Shown here: piece by piece, positions 48,291-61,200 of the stretch
Numbering within the stretch: the first letter of the stretch is position 1
Layout: the number at the start of each line of letters is the position of its first letter
Source: Nemertoderma westbladi
Taxonomy: Eukaryota > Xenacoelomorpha > Nemertodermatida > Nemertodermatidae
Direction of reading: 5' to 3'
Assembly (NCBI GenBank): GCA_032718475.1
Contig: JAUCBJ010002187.1
Span: 1 to 64,000, forward strand
DNA: 64,000 nt
The notes under the pieces: generated by a model
What the model saw: the letters and a program-made list of their open reading frames with translations, nothing else
Database searches by the model: none
What the model was told of the DNA's origin: nothing
Program-made: the position numbers and the translations under genes

Positions 48291-49187
48291 ATTGTTACTG
48301 TTGGTCGGCTGATCTGAATATCGCTAAATGTACCTAAAATAAATAAAAGCTAATTAGCCATAAAAATCTTAGTTAACAAATCAGCCTGTGCATGATCTAT
48401 AGTTATTTATAAATATGGCAACATAGCCTCTAATGACTACAGTCGGTTGGTGATACAAACACGGAGGAAAGACTGAAACGTCTGCTAAAAGACAATCAAT
48501 AATCCTTTAATGTAGATGAATAATTGGGGGGTTATGTCTGATTACAAACTGTTCAAGTGGTGCGTTGTTTACAAATACTTTATATTATTAGTAGAAATTA
48601 GTTTTTTTTATTCAGTGAAAATAATTTTACTCTGAAATTGTGCTCTATGGCAAAAAGAAAGCGTTTTAATAGAGCTTCTTAACTAGTTAGAAATTAAAAA
48701 AATGTTTGTTCTTGAATTAAAAAAAAAATTCTTAATATTAAAATAAGATATTATTTCGACAAAGTAGCGATTTTAAAATGAAGTATTTTAAGAATGCCAC
48801 TTCCTCAGTAAATACCATTAAATCGTTTAGAATAACTTTAATACGCTAACGTTTCGATATTGGAGTAAAACATTATGTTATTGGCGTCGCGAAATCCCCA
48901 AAAGGTATAAAAAAGGTAAAAAAACGTTTCCAGGTGGAACGATTGAAAAATTAGTTAATGAGAAATCTAAAGAAAGACAAAAGTAAAAACAAACAATACA
49001 GAAAAAATGTAGTAAAAATCTTAAATGAATAATTCCCAAAGCTGATGTAAAGCAATCCGTATAAAGTTATCGCTTCAGCCTCCAATTACTATATGTACCA
49101 TTCGTTTCTATATCGACGATTAAATTTGGCTGAAAGTCACTCCAATTTGGTGATTTAGTTAGTTAGTTAAATAAATTAGTTGCCGTT
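48291..49187. other. AT-rich region, probably 3' UTR of the TATDN2-like gene in its right part
   Basis: On the - strand a possible AATAAA (TTTATT at 48607-48612) lies ~580 bases after the stop at 49188. No other features are recognised. Confidence 0.35.
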
Positions 49188-49260
49188 TTAAATGTGGAAT
49201 AAATCTTTAGTGTTGCTTCTAACGGCGTCGAGAACCTCAGTGAGAGAAACGTTGCGATAT
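49188..49260 (-). CDS. TATDN2: TATDN2-like last exon
   Basis: From TTTTTTACAG; 23 codons YRNVSLTEVLDAVRSNTKDL then FHI and TAA at 49188-49190. This matches the closing helix of TatD proteins (N(T/A)xxLF). Confidence 0.85.
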
Positions 49261-52200
49261 CTGTAAAAAAGTGAGAAAATACGGGGAAATAAATTGGTGC
49301 AGAATGGACGTTAGATGGATGGTGATCAAAGGACATAGAAGAATGGACAGAGATGCCTGCATAGAGATAAATAAACCGATTGGATGGACAGAGTTCAATG
49401 GCCGGTGTTGAATGGACTAAGGAAAATTGACAGTGAGTTAATACTTACGCTGCTATCTTCTCGGCAACACAAATAGCGTGTTGAGGTTCACTAGATGAAC
49501 ATGGAAACTGCCTCAACGGACTGAAATAGGGCGAATCTGTTTCTAATAGCAGACGGTTTAGAGGGACAGCCCTGACTGACTCTGGGGCCCAGGTAGCAGC
49601 GATGGGGAACCCTAAGAGATAAATAAACAAAACATTCGCTAAATAAAAGTTTCTACGTCCCAAGTATAAGGTAACGGATTCAGTACTGCATCAACCTACA
49701 ACATGTGAGCAATAAATCTGAGCAAATCCCGCCATTGATGCAGCTGGTGATGCATGCAGTTTGCAGCAATGTCAGAATCATATTCCTAAAATTACTGTAA
49801 AAAAAGATTATTATTAAGTCCTGAATCCCATGAATAAGCCACTATTCCCTCCCTTTAAACCATATTTCACATTTCAATGTAAAATATAATATGAATTTCT
49901 ATATATATAATTTACAACTGAATCTCCAGTCTGATAGACTAGCTGCTTGGATGGCGCACCTTGAGAAACTGACTGAATAATAATTGAGTGCTGGCTGATA
50001 ACTAAACTGTGGGTCTTCCACAGCGCAGGAACAGATCCGACATACAATGCAGCCATGAATTAGGGATTTAATAATAGCGAACGGTGTAAAGTGTTGCGTT
50101 CGTTTCTCACCTATAACGTTAGTGAATCCGAAATACATATTGGGAAAGGTTTGTAGAAGACCCCTGGCTGTGACAGCGTCGCCTGTGTAACAATGGCGAT
50201 GGATGGGCCAATCACGAGGTAGCTTCTCTTCTAGAATATTCTTACAGTCCTCCTCTGCGTTGCTGTAAAATAATTAATAGTGTTCTGAACCAATGTCGTC
50301 GGGAAATAATACATAATTATTACATTAAATAACAATATAGTACCAAAATTTATATCAAAAATTGAAAAGCCTTAGATGGAGTTATACGTTCTTTCAGGGA
50401 TAATTTTGATTTTGCGCCTTTTATAATATTTTTTATATTATAGATTGCAATAAATATCGTTCGCCACATATTATATTTAATAAATACACAACATTCTAGA
50501 ACGTTATATACATCTCAGGAATGCGTGTGTTACAACGGTATACAATTAATACAATGTACTTGTACTATTGAAAAGCTACACTAAAACACTACACTGTTCC
50601 TAAAAATGTTCCAGAACGTTGTGTGATTATTAAATAGAATGAAAAAAGTTATACTTTTTACCCCAAGTAATAAATAATATTTTTATAGCATCATGTTAAT
50701 AAGTGAAAATGTAGCGATTATTAAACAAAATTACGAATTATTAGAAAATATTAATGCACTACCCGTACCAACCTATCGATAGTAAAATATGATAACGACA
50801 ACAACCTACCGACAGTATATACACTACGTCAACCTACCGACAGTGCACTACCTCAACCTACCGACAGTGCACTACCTCTAACCTACCGACAGTGCACTAC
50901 CTCAACCTACCGACAGTGCACTACCTCAACCTACCGACAGTGCACTACCTCAACCTACCGACAGTGCACTACCTCAACCTACCGACAGTGCACTACCTCA
51001 ACCTACCGACAGTGCACTACCTCAACCTACCGACAGTGCACTACCTCAACCTACCGACAGTGCACTACCTCTACCTACCGACAGTGCACTACCTCAACCT
51101 ACCGACAGTGCACTACCTCAACCTACCGACAGTGCACTACCTCAACCTACCGACAGTGCACTACCTCAACCTACCGACAGTGCACTACCTCAACCTACCG
51201 ACAGTGCACTACCTCAACCTACCGACAGTGCACTACCTCAACCTACCGACAGTGCACTACCTCAACCTACCGACAGTGCACTACCTCAACCTACCGACAG
51301 TGCACTACCTCAACCTACCGACAGTGCACTACCTCAACCTACCGACAGTGCACTACCTCAACCTACCGACAGTGCACTACCTCTACCTACCGACAGTGCA
51401 CTACCTCAACCTACCGACAGTGCACTACCTCAACCTACCGACAGTGCACTACCTCAACCTACCGACAGTGCACTACCTCAACCTACCGACAGTGCACTAC
51501 CTCAACCTACCGACAGTGCACTACCTCAACCTACCGACAGTGCACTACCTCAACCTACCGACAGTGCACTACCTCAACCTACCGACAGTGCACTACCTCA
51601 ACCTACCGACAGTGCACTACCTCAACCTACCGACAGTGCACTACCTCAACCTACCGACAGTGCACTACCTCAACCTACCGACAGTGCACTACCTCAACCT
51701 ACCGACAGTGCACTACCTCAACCTACCGACAGTGCACTACCTCAACCTACCGACAGTGCACTACCTCAACCTACCGACAGTGCACTACCTCAACCTACCG
51801 ACAGTGCACTACCTCAACCTACCGACAGTGCACTACCTCAACCTACCGACAGTGCACTACCTCAACCTACCGACAGTGCACTACCTCAACCTACCGACAG
51901 TGCACTACCTCAACCTACCGACAGTGCACTACCTCAACCTACCGACAGTGCACTACCTCAACCTACCGACAGTGCACTACCTCAACCTACCGACAGTGCA
52001 CTACCTCAACCTACCGACAGTGCACTACCTCAACCTACCGACAGTGCACTACCTCAACCTACCGACAGTGCACTACCTCAACCTACCGACAGTGCACTAC
52101 CTCAACCTACCGACAGTGCACTACCTCAACCTACCGACAGTGCACTACCTCAACCTACCGACAGTGCACTACCTCAACCTACCGACAGTGCACTACCTCA

Positions 52201-55200
52201 ACCTACCGACAGTGCACTACCTCAACCTACCGACAGTGCACTACCTCAACCTACCGACAGTGCACTACCTCAACCTACCGACAGTGCACTACCTCAACCT
52301 ACCGACAGTGCACTACCTCAACCTACCGACAGTGCACTACCTCTACCTACCGACAGTGCACTACCTCAACCTACCGACAGTGCACTACCTCAACCTACCG
52401 ACAGTGCACTACCTCAACCTACCGACAGTGCACTACCTCAACCTACCGACAGTGCACTACCTCTACCTACCGATAATGCACTACCTCAACCTACCGACAG
52501 TGCACTACCTCAACCTACCGACAGTGCACTACCTCAACCTACCGACAGTGCACTACCTCAACCTACCGACAGTGCACTACCTCAACCTACCGACAGTGCA
52601 CTACCTCAACCTACCGACAGTGCATTACCTCAACCTACCGACAGTGCACTACCTCAACCTACCGACAGTGCACTACCTCTACCTACCGACAGTGCACTAC
52701 AACTGGTAAATGACGTTTGCGCGCGAGATCTAAGAGTTTGCGGAACACTCGCTTCTGGTCTGCAACGGGACTGAAATTCTTGTAGTAGTCCAACCCTATC
52801 TCTCCTATTGCCACGCAACGGGGGTGTTTACAAGCTTCGTCTATGGCTGAAAAATAATGATTATTATGATAAAATAAAATCAAATGCTTGTATGGTTACG
52901 AAAGTTTTATTTAATTATTAAGACACAACAAGCGGGTAAAAACCGTACCGGTAGGTAACAAAACACAATAATTGAAATCAAACAACTTACCCTCCTCAGG
53001 AAAAATTTTCAAATTATTGTTTCTTTATTTCACCTAGAGCAGAATTTAATGAGGATTACAAATCTGAAAACCGCTTAGTGAGACCTCTTTCAGTTCTCGA
53101 GTTATCACTGTTTTTCCGTATGACGGTCTGTCCGTCAAATTGTAAGAAAGACAGAAGACCGACAGACACGACGACAGATAGACTAGATTCCACCGAAAAT
53201 TAAAACTGACATCGGAAATGAAATCAGCGATCCCGAAAACCCCGTAATGAACATTTTAGCTCGTTGGTGTGCATCCTTCGTGCCAGAAATAATTAACCAA
53301 CCAGAACACAGACAGCCAATTTTGGCGGGACGGTTTAAACTTTGAAGGGCATTTTCTCGGAATGATATTTTTCATTTTCAAATTACTACTCCTCCGTCAT
53401 TTTTCAACCAATTTTCTTCGTTTATGGCTCATTCGAACTAGCTTTGGAAGCTCTTTAAAAGTTATCTTATGAAATTTTGATAAATATTACCATTTTTTCT
53501 AATTAGCCATTTTTAATTAAAAATATGATAATTAATTAATTTAATTAATTAATTAAAATAAAATTGGCTAATTAAAAATTATATAAGATAACTTTTGTAG
53601 AGTCGATCACGCTGAGTCGTCCAAAAAAGTTGGTTTCAAGAAATTTGGACTAAAATTAGCAATTTTAGTGAAATCTTTAATTCCGCCACCAGCCTCTAGG
53701 GGAGGCTACAAATTTTCAAATTTTACTATAAAGGCTATTTGGCCTTCCATACAGTGGTTGACCATGACAAAATAGCAATATTATCATTTAACACTAATTG
53801 ACAGCCATTTCAAAAAAAAAGGTTACCCCCCCCCCCCCCCTTAACCGTTGCATGCAAACTGCTGAACTGTGAGCACATCACAGACACCCTCGGGTTCGCC
53901 CAAAAGGAGGGCTTTATCAGGTTAACAAGGTACAGTAGCTAATTTGACACGGTCAAGAAGACAGAACAGTAGTGTGGATAAAAAAAAAAAGGGGGGGGGG
54001 GGGGGGGAGGGGTTCACGGAAATTCCTCACTGGGAAGCTCAGAGAGGTCAATGGCCTTCACCCCAACTTAAGATTCACTCTTGATTAGGAGGTGGATTGC
54101 CATTTGCCTTTCCTTGATATGCTAGTAAACCGAAGTGACCATGCAATCTCAACCGAGTGGTACAGGAAACCTACAGACACTGGGCTGGTTCTCAATGCCA
54201 CGTCTTGTGCCCCTGAGTCCTATAAACGTGGTGTAAATGGATCCCAGTTCAACTCTACAGTGGTTGTTGCGAAGAATATTCTCCGTGACAACCAGTATTC
54301 TGATGCGATGGTTCACCGCGAGCTGGCTGCTGCTGTACGGGACTCTAGGGAAAGTGTTGACATTGAGAGTGGTGTGGATGGTTTTAACGGTGCATCATTC
54401 ACTGATGAGGAAGTTGATGACCTTGATCAGCCAGCACCCACCGACACTTCCAGACTAATTGTCTGTAAGTTTGACTCTGTAAGAGTGATTGAGTTATTGG
54501 TCCGGATGTATTATTATTTTTATATTATTATATAATATTTAATTATATTATTATTCCAAGGTGTTGTTCACGTCCTGTGAGGTTTGTTTATACAACAACC
54601 AAATTAAAATAAGTCCTTCCTACCCTCTCTGAAACACGAGGTTCCTGACATTCTGGCTACTAACGTCGTTTATTCGTTTACTTGTCCCTCTTGTAAGGGG
54701 GAATATGTTGGACATACGATCCAGCACTTGTTTGAACGCGTTAGACAGCGCATCAGGACGGGTCTGTTACAGATGGTAGCACCCAGGGCAAGACTGTTCA
54801 CAATCATATCATGGAGCACCACGACGAGCCTAATACGCGCTGGCTTACTGACTGGCTTGAGTTGTTTCAGCATTTTCGTGTTCTGGCACGATATCCCCAG
54901 CGGGTTGTTTTACAGAAACTGGTGATGTTTTACATTCACACCCGCCGGCCTGTGATTAATAAGCAGAAGCGTGATTGGCGCAAGTTTGTGGTGCTGCTTC
55001 CCAGTGAGGAATTTCCGTGAACCCCCCTTTTTTTTATCCGCACTACTGTACTCGCATTTCTGTCTTCTTGGCCGTGTAAAATTAGCTACTGTACCTTATT
55101 AACCTGATAAAGCCCTCCTTTTGGGCGAACCCGAGGCTGTCTGTGATGTGCACACAGTTCAGCAGTTTGCATGCAACGGTTAAGTTGTTTGATTTCAATT

Positions 55201-58200
55201 ATTGTGTTTTGTTACCTACCGGTACGGTTTTTACCCGCCTGTTGTGACTTAATAATTAAATAAAACTATTGTTATGATATGAATAATTAATAGTGATCAT
55301 TTTTTGAATGATTTTGATTATCTGCTTTTTATCTGCTATGTTTGTAGTTGGAATTTAAGGTAGAGTTAATGTAATGATATTACTCTGTTAGAAGTCCATT
55401 CCTCAGTGGCAATTCGGATATCGTCTGTTTTATTTTATTTGCAGATAGTAAAATACAGTCTGCTTTGTAATTTCCATTTCACTATTTGATTAAATAGTCA
55501 ATAAATAATATAGATAAATATATAAATAGATAACTCAGTGCCCTATAACGGTAGTGATAAAATCGCCCTACCTTTTAGAAACTCGTCGTTAAAGAACCTC
55601 GCGTTGTTGGGATGGCAACCGAAGGCACCCCAGACTGTACGTTGGGTCTCCAGGAACAACTGCCGCCATAGAGGGACCCGCTGGCCAATCAGGGCAATAG
55701 GACTACAGAATATTGATATACAACCTGGAATACAGCCAATAAAATCCAACTACAGAAACTGGTTAACCAATCCAATGTATCCGTTACCATCTGGTGAACC
55801 AATGAAATGCAACGGAGTAAACTGTCGATGATCATTCAAAATAAAATATAATAATTTACATCATTGTGTGGAAATAGTACTTTTCGGCGTTCTATGACCC
55901 GAGTATATTTATCTACCGAGAGAGTTCAGTGCAGGAGGCTTTACATAAATAAACAAGGGTCTTTAACGCTGATAGCCTTTTCATACAATGCTGCGTAATT
56001 TTGTTTCATTATGTGAACATAGGGGTTCTGAATGCTTAATTAATTATTCACTCTAATATGTTTAGGAATATTGGTAAAATTTATATCAATTTAATTTATG
56101 TAATTAATACAGTTTTACATCAACTGTACGGCAAACAATCTAGCATTGGAAGTGTTCCGCGATTGTTTCTAAGTATTTGATTACTTTTGGAGTCCCTGGC
56201 CTTATAAGCAGCGCTGCAAAGTGGCACTTTGCAGTTTTTTTCGCGGTTAATGAATATGTTAGAGAGTTGATAAGTTGACCTAATGTAACAAATATATTTA
56301 AATAATAACTTAAAGTTAATAAACACGAATTGAACTCTCACCTTCATAGTTATCAGGACACCCAACTAGTTGTAGGAATGCAGTAAAGGTTCCTTTATAT
56401 TTCTTCTTTCTATATAGTAGATCTATATGGCAGTGTGTGTCTATATATCGACGATTCTCACATTGTGACAGACTGTAATTAGATAGAAGACGTGAGGACG
56501 CTTTGATCATCTCTTCATTGTCATCTTGCAAGGTGCTACCAGAATCAAAGCTCCAATCAGCCTCCTCCCATTGTATAACAGCAGAAGGGGACCCGGTGGC
56601 ATCGGAAATTGCCACAGTGGAACCAGATGCGGACCCAGTGGCAGTGGGTACTGACACAATGGCACCAGAAACGGCTACAGTGGCACTGGATGCGGACACA
56701 GTGGCACGGGAAACTGCGACAGTCGCGCTGGACTCGGGCACAGTGGAACCCGAAGCGGACACGGTGCCCCCAGAAACCTGGAGAAATCGCATGAGACAAT
56801 TTGAAACGCTCTCTGAGGCACCGATCTGACCAGAAGCCTCCTTCATGTTGCCTTTGGATTTAGGAGCACCCGACGATGATGTTGATACATTATCACTACC
56901 TGTTTCTAGAATAGCTGTTACCGTTTCGATACCTGGTTCGAAATCCTCTGGTACTTGGAGCAATGTATGCCAACGTTCCAAAGATCTCTTATCCGATAGG
57001 AAGTTGGCGGTTTCTAACGCGTCCGATTTCTTGTCGCGGTGTTCTTCAGGAACAGCATTATGAGTGGAGGTAACAGCGGCAGGCTGCGGGTAATAACCAA
57101 CACTAGGTATACCAGAATGCGGATGAGGCACAGGAGTGACAGCAGGAATCGGGACACCATTCAATCCATGTGCTTGGCCTGATACAGCAGTAGTGTTGCT
57201 ACTCCCTGTGTCCCATCTGGAAACCCTCACGTTCTCCTCCCTTGGTAATTTTCCTTCGTACGCGAAATTAAAGTCCTGATGATACGTGGAGGTCTTATCT
57301 TGTTTAGTAAACCTATATGGCATACTTGAATACCCCGAATGAAAGTTAGAACTGCTATTTATTTCATCTTCACTTGATCGTATATATGAATCATTAGGAA
57401 AATCACCGTGGGAACTAGATGGTCTAACATGTCTCGGTGCTAACTGGGGTCTTTGATAATGAACCGCGTGTGCCAGTGAACCACGTGATGGTCTACTCGG
57501 TATATTGTAAGGCATTTGATCTGGTCTTGCATATGGTATCCGATTACAGTGATCTGGTCTAGGATGGGGATTCCGATGAGATGGATCCAGTTTAGGATGG
57601 GGAGTCCGATAAGGAAACGATGGTCGCGGGAATCTAATATCGAGGAGATTAGGAGGATTACACATCCTGGGATTAAACGTGCGTTGGGATCCCCTTAAGT
57701 TGGGAACATCATTTGGTGTATTTCGTCGATTTGCCAGAGTTGCTGGGTTAAATTGTTTTTTGCAGACATTGCAGTAACGTTCGGCAAACTTTGGTGTATA
57801 AGAACAGCAACAGTATGATGGACTGGAAAAGTGTGAAGGTTTAGGGTGGTCTTTGAATGGAGGATTAGCTATGCAACTTGAGTCTTGAAATGGTGGATTA
57901 ACTGGACGAGTAACTCCATAATTTGAATTATTACAAGGAGAAGCAAACGAAGGAGTTTGTAATAGACTACCTTTCCTAAGGACTTCTGCTACATGAGATT
58001 TAAGTGGTCTAGATTGCGAAGTAGTACAATAATGTATTGGATCCATTGCAAGTTCTCTATATGAGACAGGACAATATTGACTTGTACTTATATTAGTTGC
58101 AGTGTCGTTCGGTTCAGTGATAGTGGTCGTGGTGTATGGAGAATCGTTCCAAAATTGGAAGGAGCGGAGAACAGAATGATTGTCTGCACTGCTTGACATA

Positions 58201-61200
58201 CCGGAATATGATACATCTTGGGGCTTGTTCTCAATTTTATTCCTAGGGAGAGACTCTTGAGATAATGACTCTTTATCATATGGAGACTCTTGAGATAATG
58301 ACTCATTATTTACATTTACATGTAAAGTTGTATCACCTTGAATAAATTCCGCTTGTTTACTAAGTACTTCGAACGACTTTAAATCGGCATCATCCAAGTG
58401 GAGTTTTGTTATTGGATTTCCAACGAGTAGTGAAAGTCTCAGCTGATTCCACCTAATATCCAGAGGGTAACTTGCAACATCTTTCTTTATAGGGCAATTT
58501 ATAATATAGTCCTTAGCTTTCACGCATGGCGGTATTGGTATGTCGATATTACCTCGACGTATAAGATATACATGTTCGGCGTCTGTATGAGGCCCGGAAC
58601 ATTTAGAACAGATGTTATTATATGGGCAATCGACCTCTTTGTGACCCTTAAGACCACATTTGGTACAATTCCAGAAGGGCGAGGAAACGCCTGAATCAAT
58701 ATTTGAATGGTTGGAGGCTGGTGTTAGCACAGATGATGCAGAACTTTGCGACTGTTCCTTGTGTTGTGTGCACATGGTGAGGGGGTGGGCTCCAAAACAT
58801 ATTGAGCACACATGGAACTTGGGGCAATCCGAATTGAAACACTCAGTCTTATTGTTATATGAGTCACAAATATCTTCATTATTTAAATCGTGTATTTTAC
58901 GATAGGCCTGAAAATAAGGACACCACGAGGTTCTGTGCTCTTTGTCTCCACAGAGTAAACATCTACAAAGAGTAATACTGTGATCGCCATTGCAATAAAT
59001 ACACTGATGACTGCAACTGCACAATGAACTACTGCAACAGGTTTTGCCAATGCCATTATAATCAAAACAAGGTAATGTTGTAGGAGTAAACTTTATAAAC
59101 AAATCAGGACACATTGTTGTTTTATGAAACTCTGAACCACAGTATTGACAAGGACATGACTTAGCAGAATGAAAACCACTACAAATTGAACAGACATGGT
59201 GATAATTACAGGTAGTGTCAGTACACGAACCTTCCTTATCATTGTAATTAAGACATACTGAATGCAGTTTTAATATTGCTTTATTGTTTTCTTTAAAGTA
59301 TTTGCATTGATGGGATCTATGGTCATGACTAAAACAAACATTACATGGACACTCCCTCTTAGAATGATTTTCACCACAATAAAAGCAATTGTGCTTATTG
59401 CAACATGAGGCATTACTGCATATTATCGGATTCATATTAAATTTAATACAAATCTTCCCAATACTAGAAGATTTTGAACAATGTTTCTGGGAGTGGTTTC
59501 CATGACAACCTACACAGACATGCTTGTATAAACAATCTCTGAAGCTACAGCCCACAATATCATAATTAAACCGAAAACAAGGTTTAATAATTACGGTAGT
59601 CGGGGAATTGTCTACAAAATCTGTACAAGATATCTTGCCAATGAGTATTTCAGGATTTTTAACCATATCAGAAACAGGCGCATCCGGAATAATTTGTAAT
59701 TGTACACAATTTATCTCATTTGATGTAGATACCTGTGTTGATATCTTCCCAACTTTAGTTGTAGTGTCTGATTTATCATCCTTCGTCTCATGGGTGCATT
59801 GAGTCACTGGATGTAAACCTCCACATTTCACACAAACGTGAACATTAGGGCATCTAAGCTGAGTACAAGTCATCAAATTATATTCCAAACAGGCAACTTC
59901 ATTCTGCCCTTTCTTGGTACATTCAGTACGAGGATGGATGTCATGGCATGTAGTGCACTTATGGGTTAACCTGCATGGCTCTGTGCAAGAATATCCCAAA
60001 TTATAGTTTTTACAAAATTGGCATACGTTAACAGGGTGGTTTCCTGAACATCGCAGACATGCATGGAGATACGGGCATTTATCTTCTTGAGGGCAACTCG
60101 TAAATCCAAACTCAGTAACGCTATTATATTGAAAACATATGCTGGAAATGTAATCACAATATACAATAGGGAATTTCAACTTCAAATTATCACGGTTATT
60201 ACAATTACACGTATCCAAATGTAGACATGGACATGAAATTAGACCATGTTTACAGCCACACTTCAGACAGTTATGAAGCAAACAGCAGGTGGAGCCAATA
60301 GAACAACCATTCTTTTCTGTATTATACTTTACACAATAAATCGGCCATGGATCATTAGTGCATTTCGAAAAGGGATGTTGGTCCTTGCAGTAGAAACACT
60401 TATGACTATGTTTGCATGTGTCTTGTGTAAACTTGCATTCCAATACATTAAAATTGAAGCAAAATGGGCAACTATTAAGTGGATGATCAGATCGGCAATT
60501 TAAACATTTATGTGCAAATTCGCAAAGTTTATTGTCACACACTTCAAAGCCAAGTATTTGATTGTAAAAGCGACAGACATTTGGTGAACCTGCGGATATT
60601 GATGTACTAAGGATGGGCAGATTTATAGCAGGAGACATTCTCACCTTGGAAATGATTCGGCTATGAATTTTAACATCTTTCAACAATGGAGCATTATCTT
60701 TTAATTTCCAAATATCAGACCTGGCAAATGAATGGCCTAAGTCAGTTGTTGACTTTGTACTGCTACTCGAGAATGTTTCAGTTTTCTTTATATGAGTTCC
60801 CTCAAATTTGAGTTTAGATCTCCCTTTGCCAGAATTGCATTTCATTTTACCGATAAAATCAGGAGTGTTGGGTTGCTTTTTTCTCGGTTCTATATTCGAG
60901 TCGGTTATGGGAGTCTTATTTTCTCTTGACTCGTATAATTGCTCTACTTTAAGATCTATATGCTGTAAACCAGCTGACGAAACATTTATATCTTTATCAA
61001 CTTTCTCTCCAGCAACTACTACCTCTTGTTCAGGATGATATTCTGTCGCAGCTGTCATATCATTATCAATTGATTTCGATTTTGGAGGCCTATATAAAGG
61101 AATAATTACCTTTTTCCTTAAAATCTTCTTTGCTTTTGCATCTGGACCACAAGTTGAATTTATAGTGGTTGGACAAGGAATACTTGGAACTGTAGTAGTA

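Larger units (their letters stand above)
52903..55270 (+). mobile_element. Decayed Penelope-like retroelement with inverted flanking repeats, in a TATDN2-like intron
   Basis: The left repeat (52903-52989 continued at 53842-54046) is the reverse complement of the right repeat (about 55000-55270). Shared strings are AAACCGTACCGGTAGGTAAC, GGGTTCGCCCAAAAGGAGGG and CACGGAAATTCCTCACTGGG. Between them lie remnants of a reverse transcriptase and a GIY-YIG endonuclease, the two-domain layout of Penelope-like elements. Such elements often carry LTR-like repeats that can be inverted. The RT core upstream of the LPFLD motif is missing, so the copy is dead. Confidence 0.75.

Noticed and set aside
50892-52709. 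605-codon HYLNLPTV-repeat frame on the + strand
   Set aside because: Antisense to the TATDN2-like gene and entirely made of the 24-bp splice-site minisatellite.
55640-55700. Alternative acceptors TTCTGTAG and TTGGCCAG for TATDN2-like exon 2
   Set aside because: Both give the wrong phase for the preceding exon end; only the TATTCCAG acceptor keeps the frame and yields the conserved EGCISIFC junction.
56503-56829. 108-codon + strand frame rich in Ala/Thr/Val/Glu/Asp
   Set aside because: Antisense reading of the coding minisatellite in the TATDN2-like exon.
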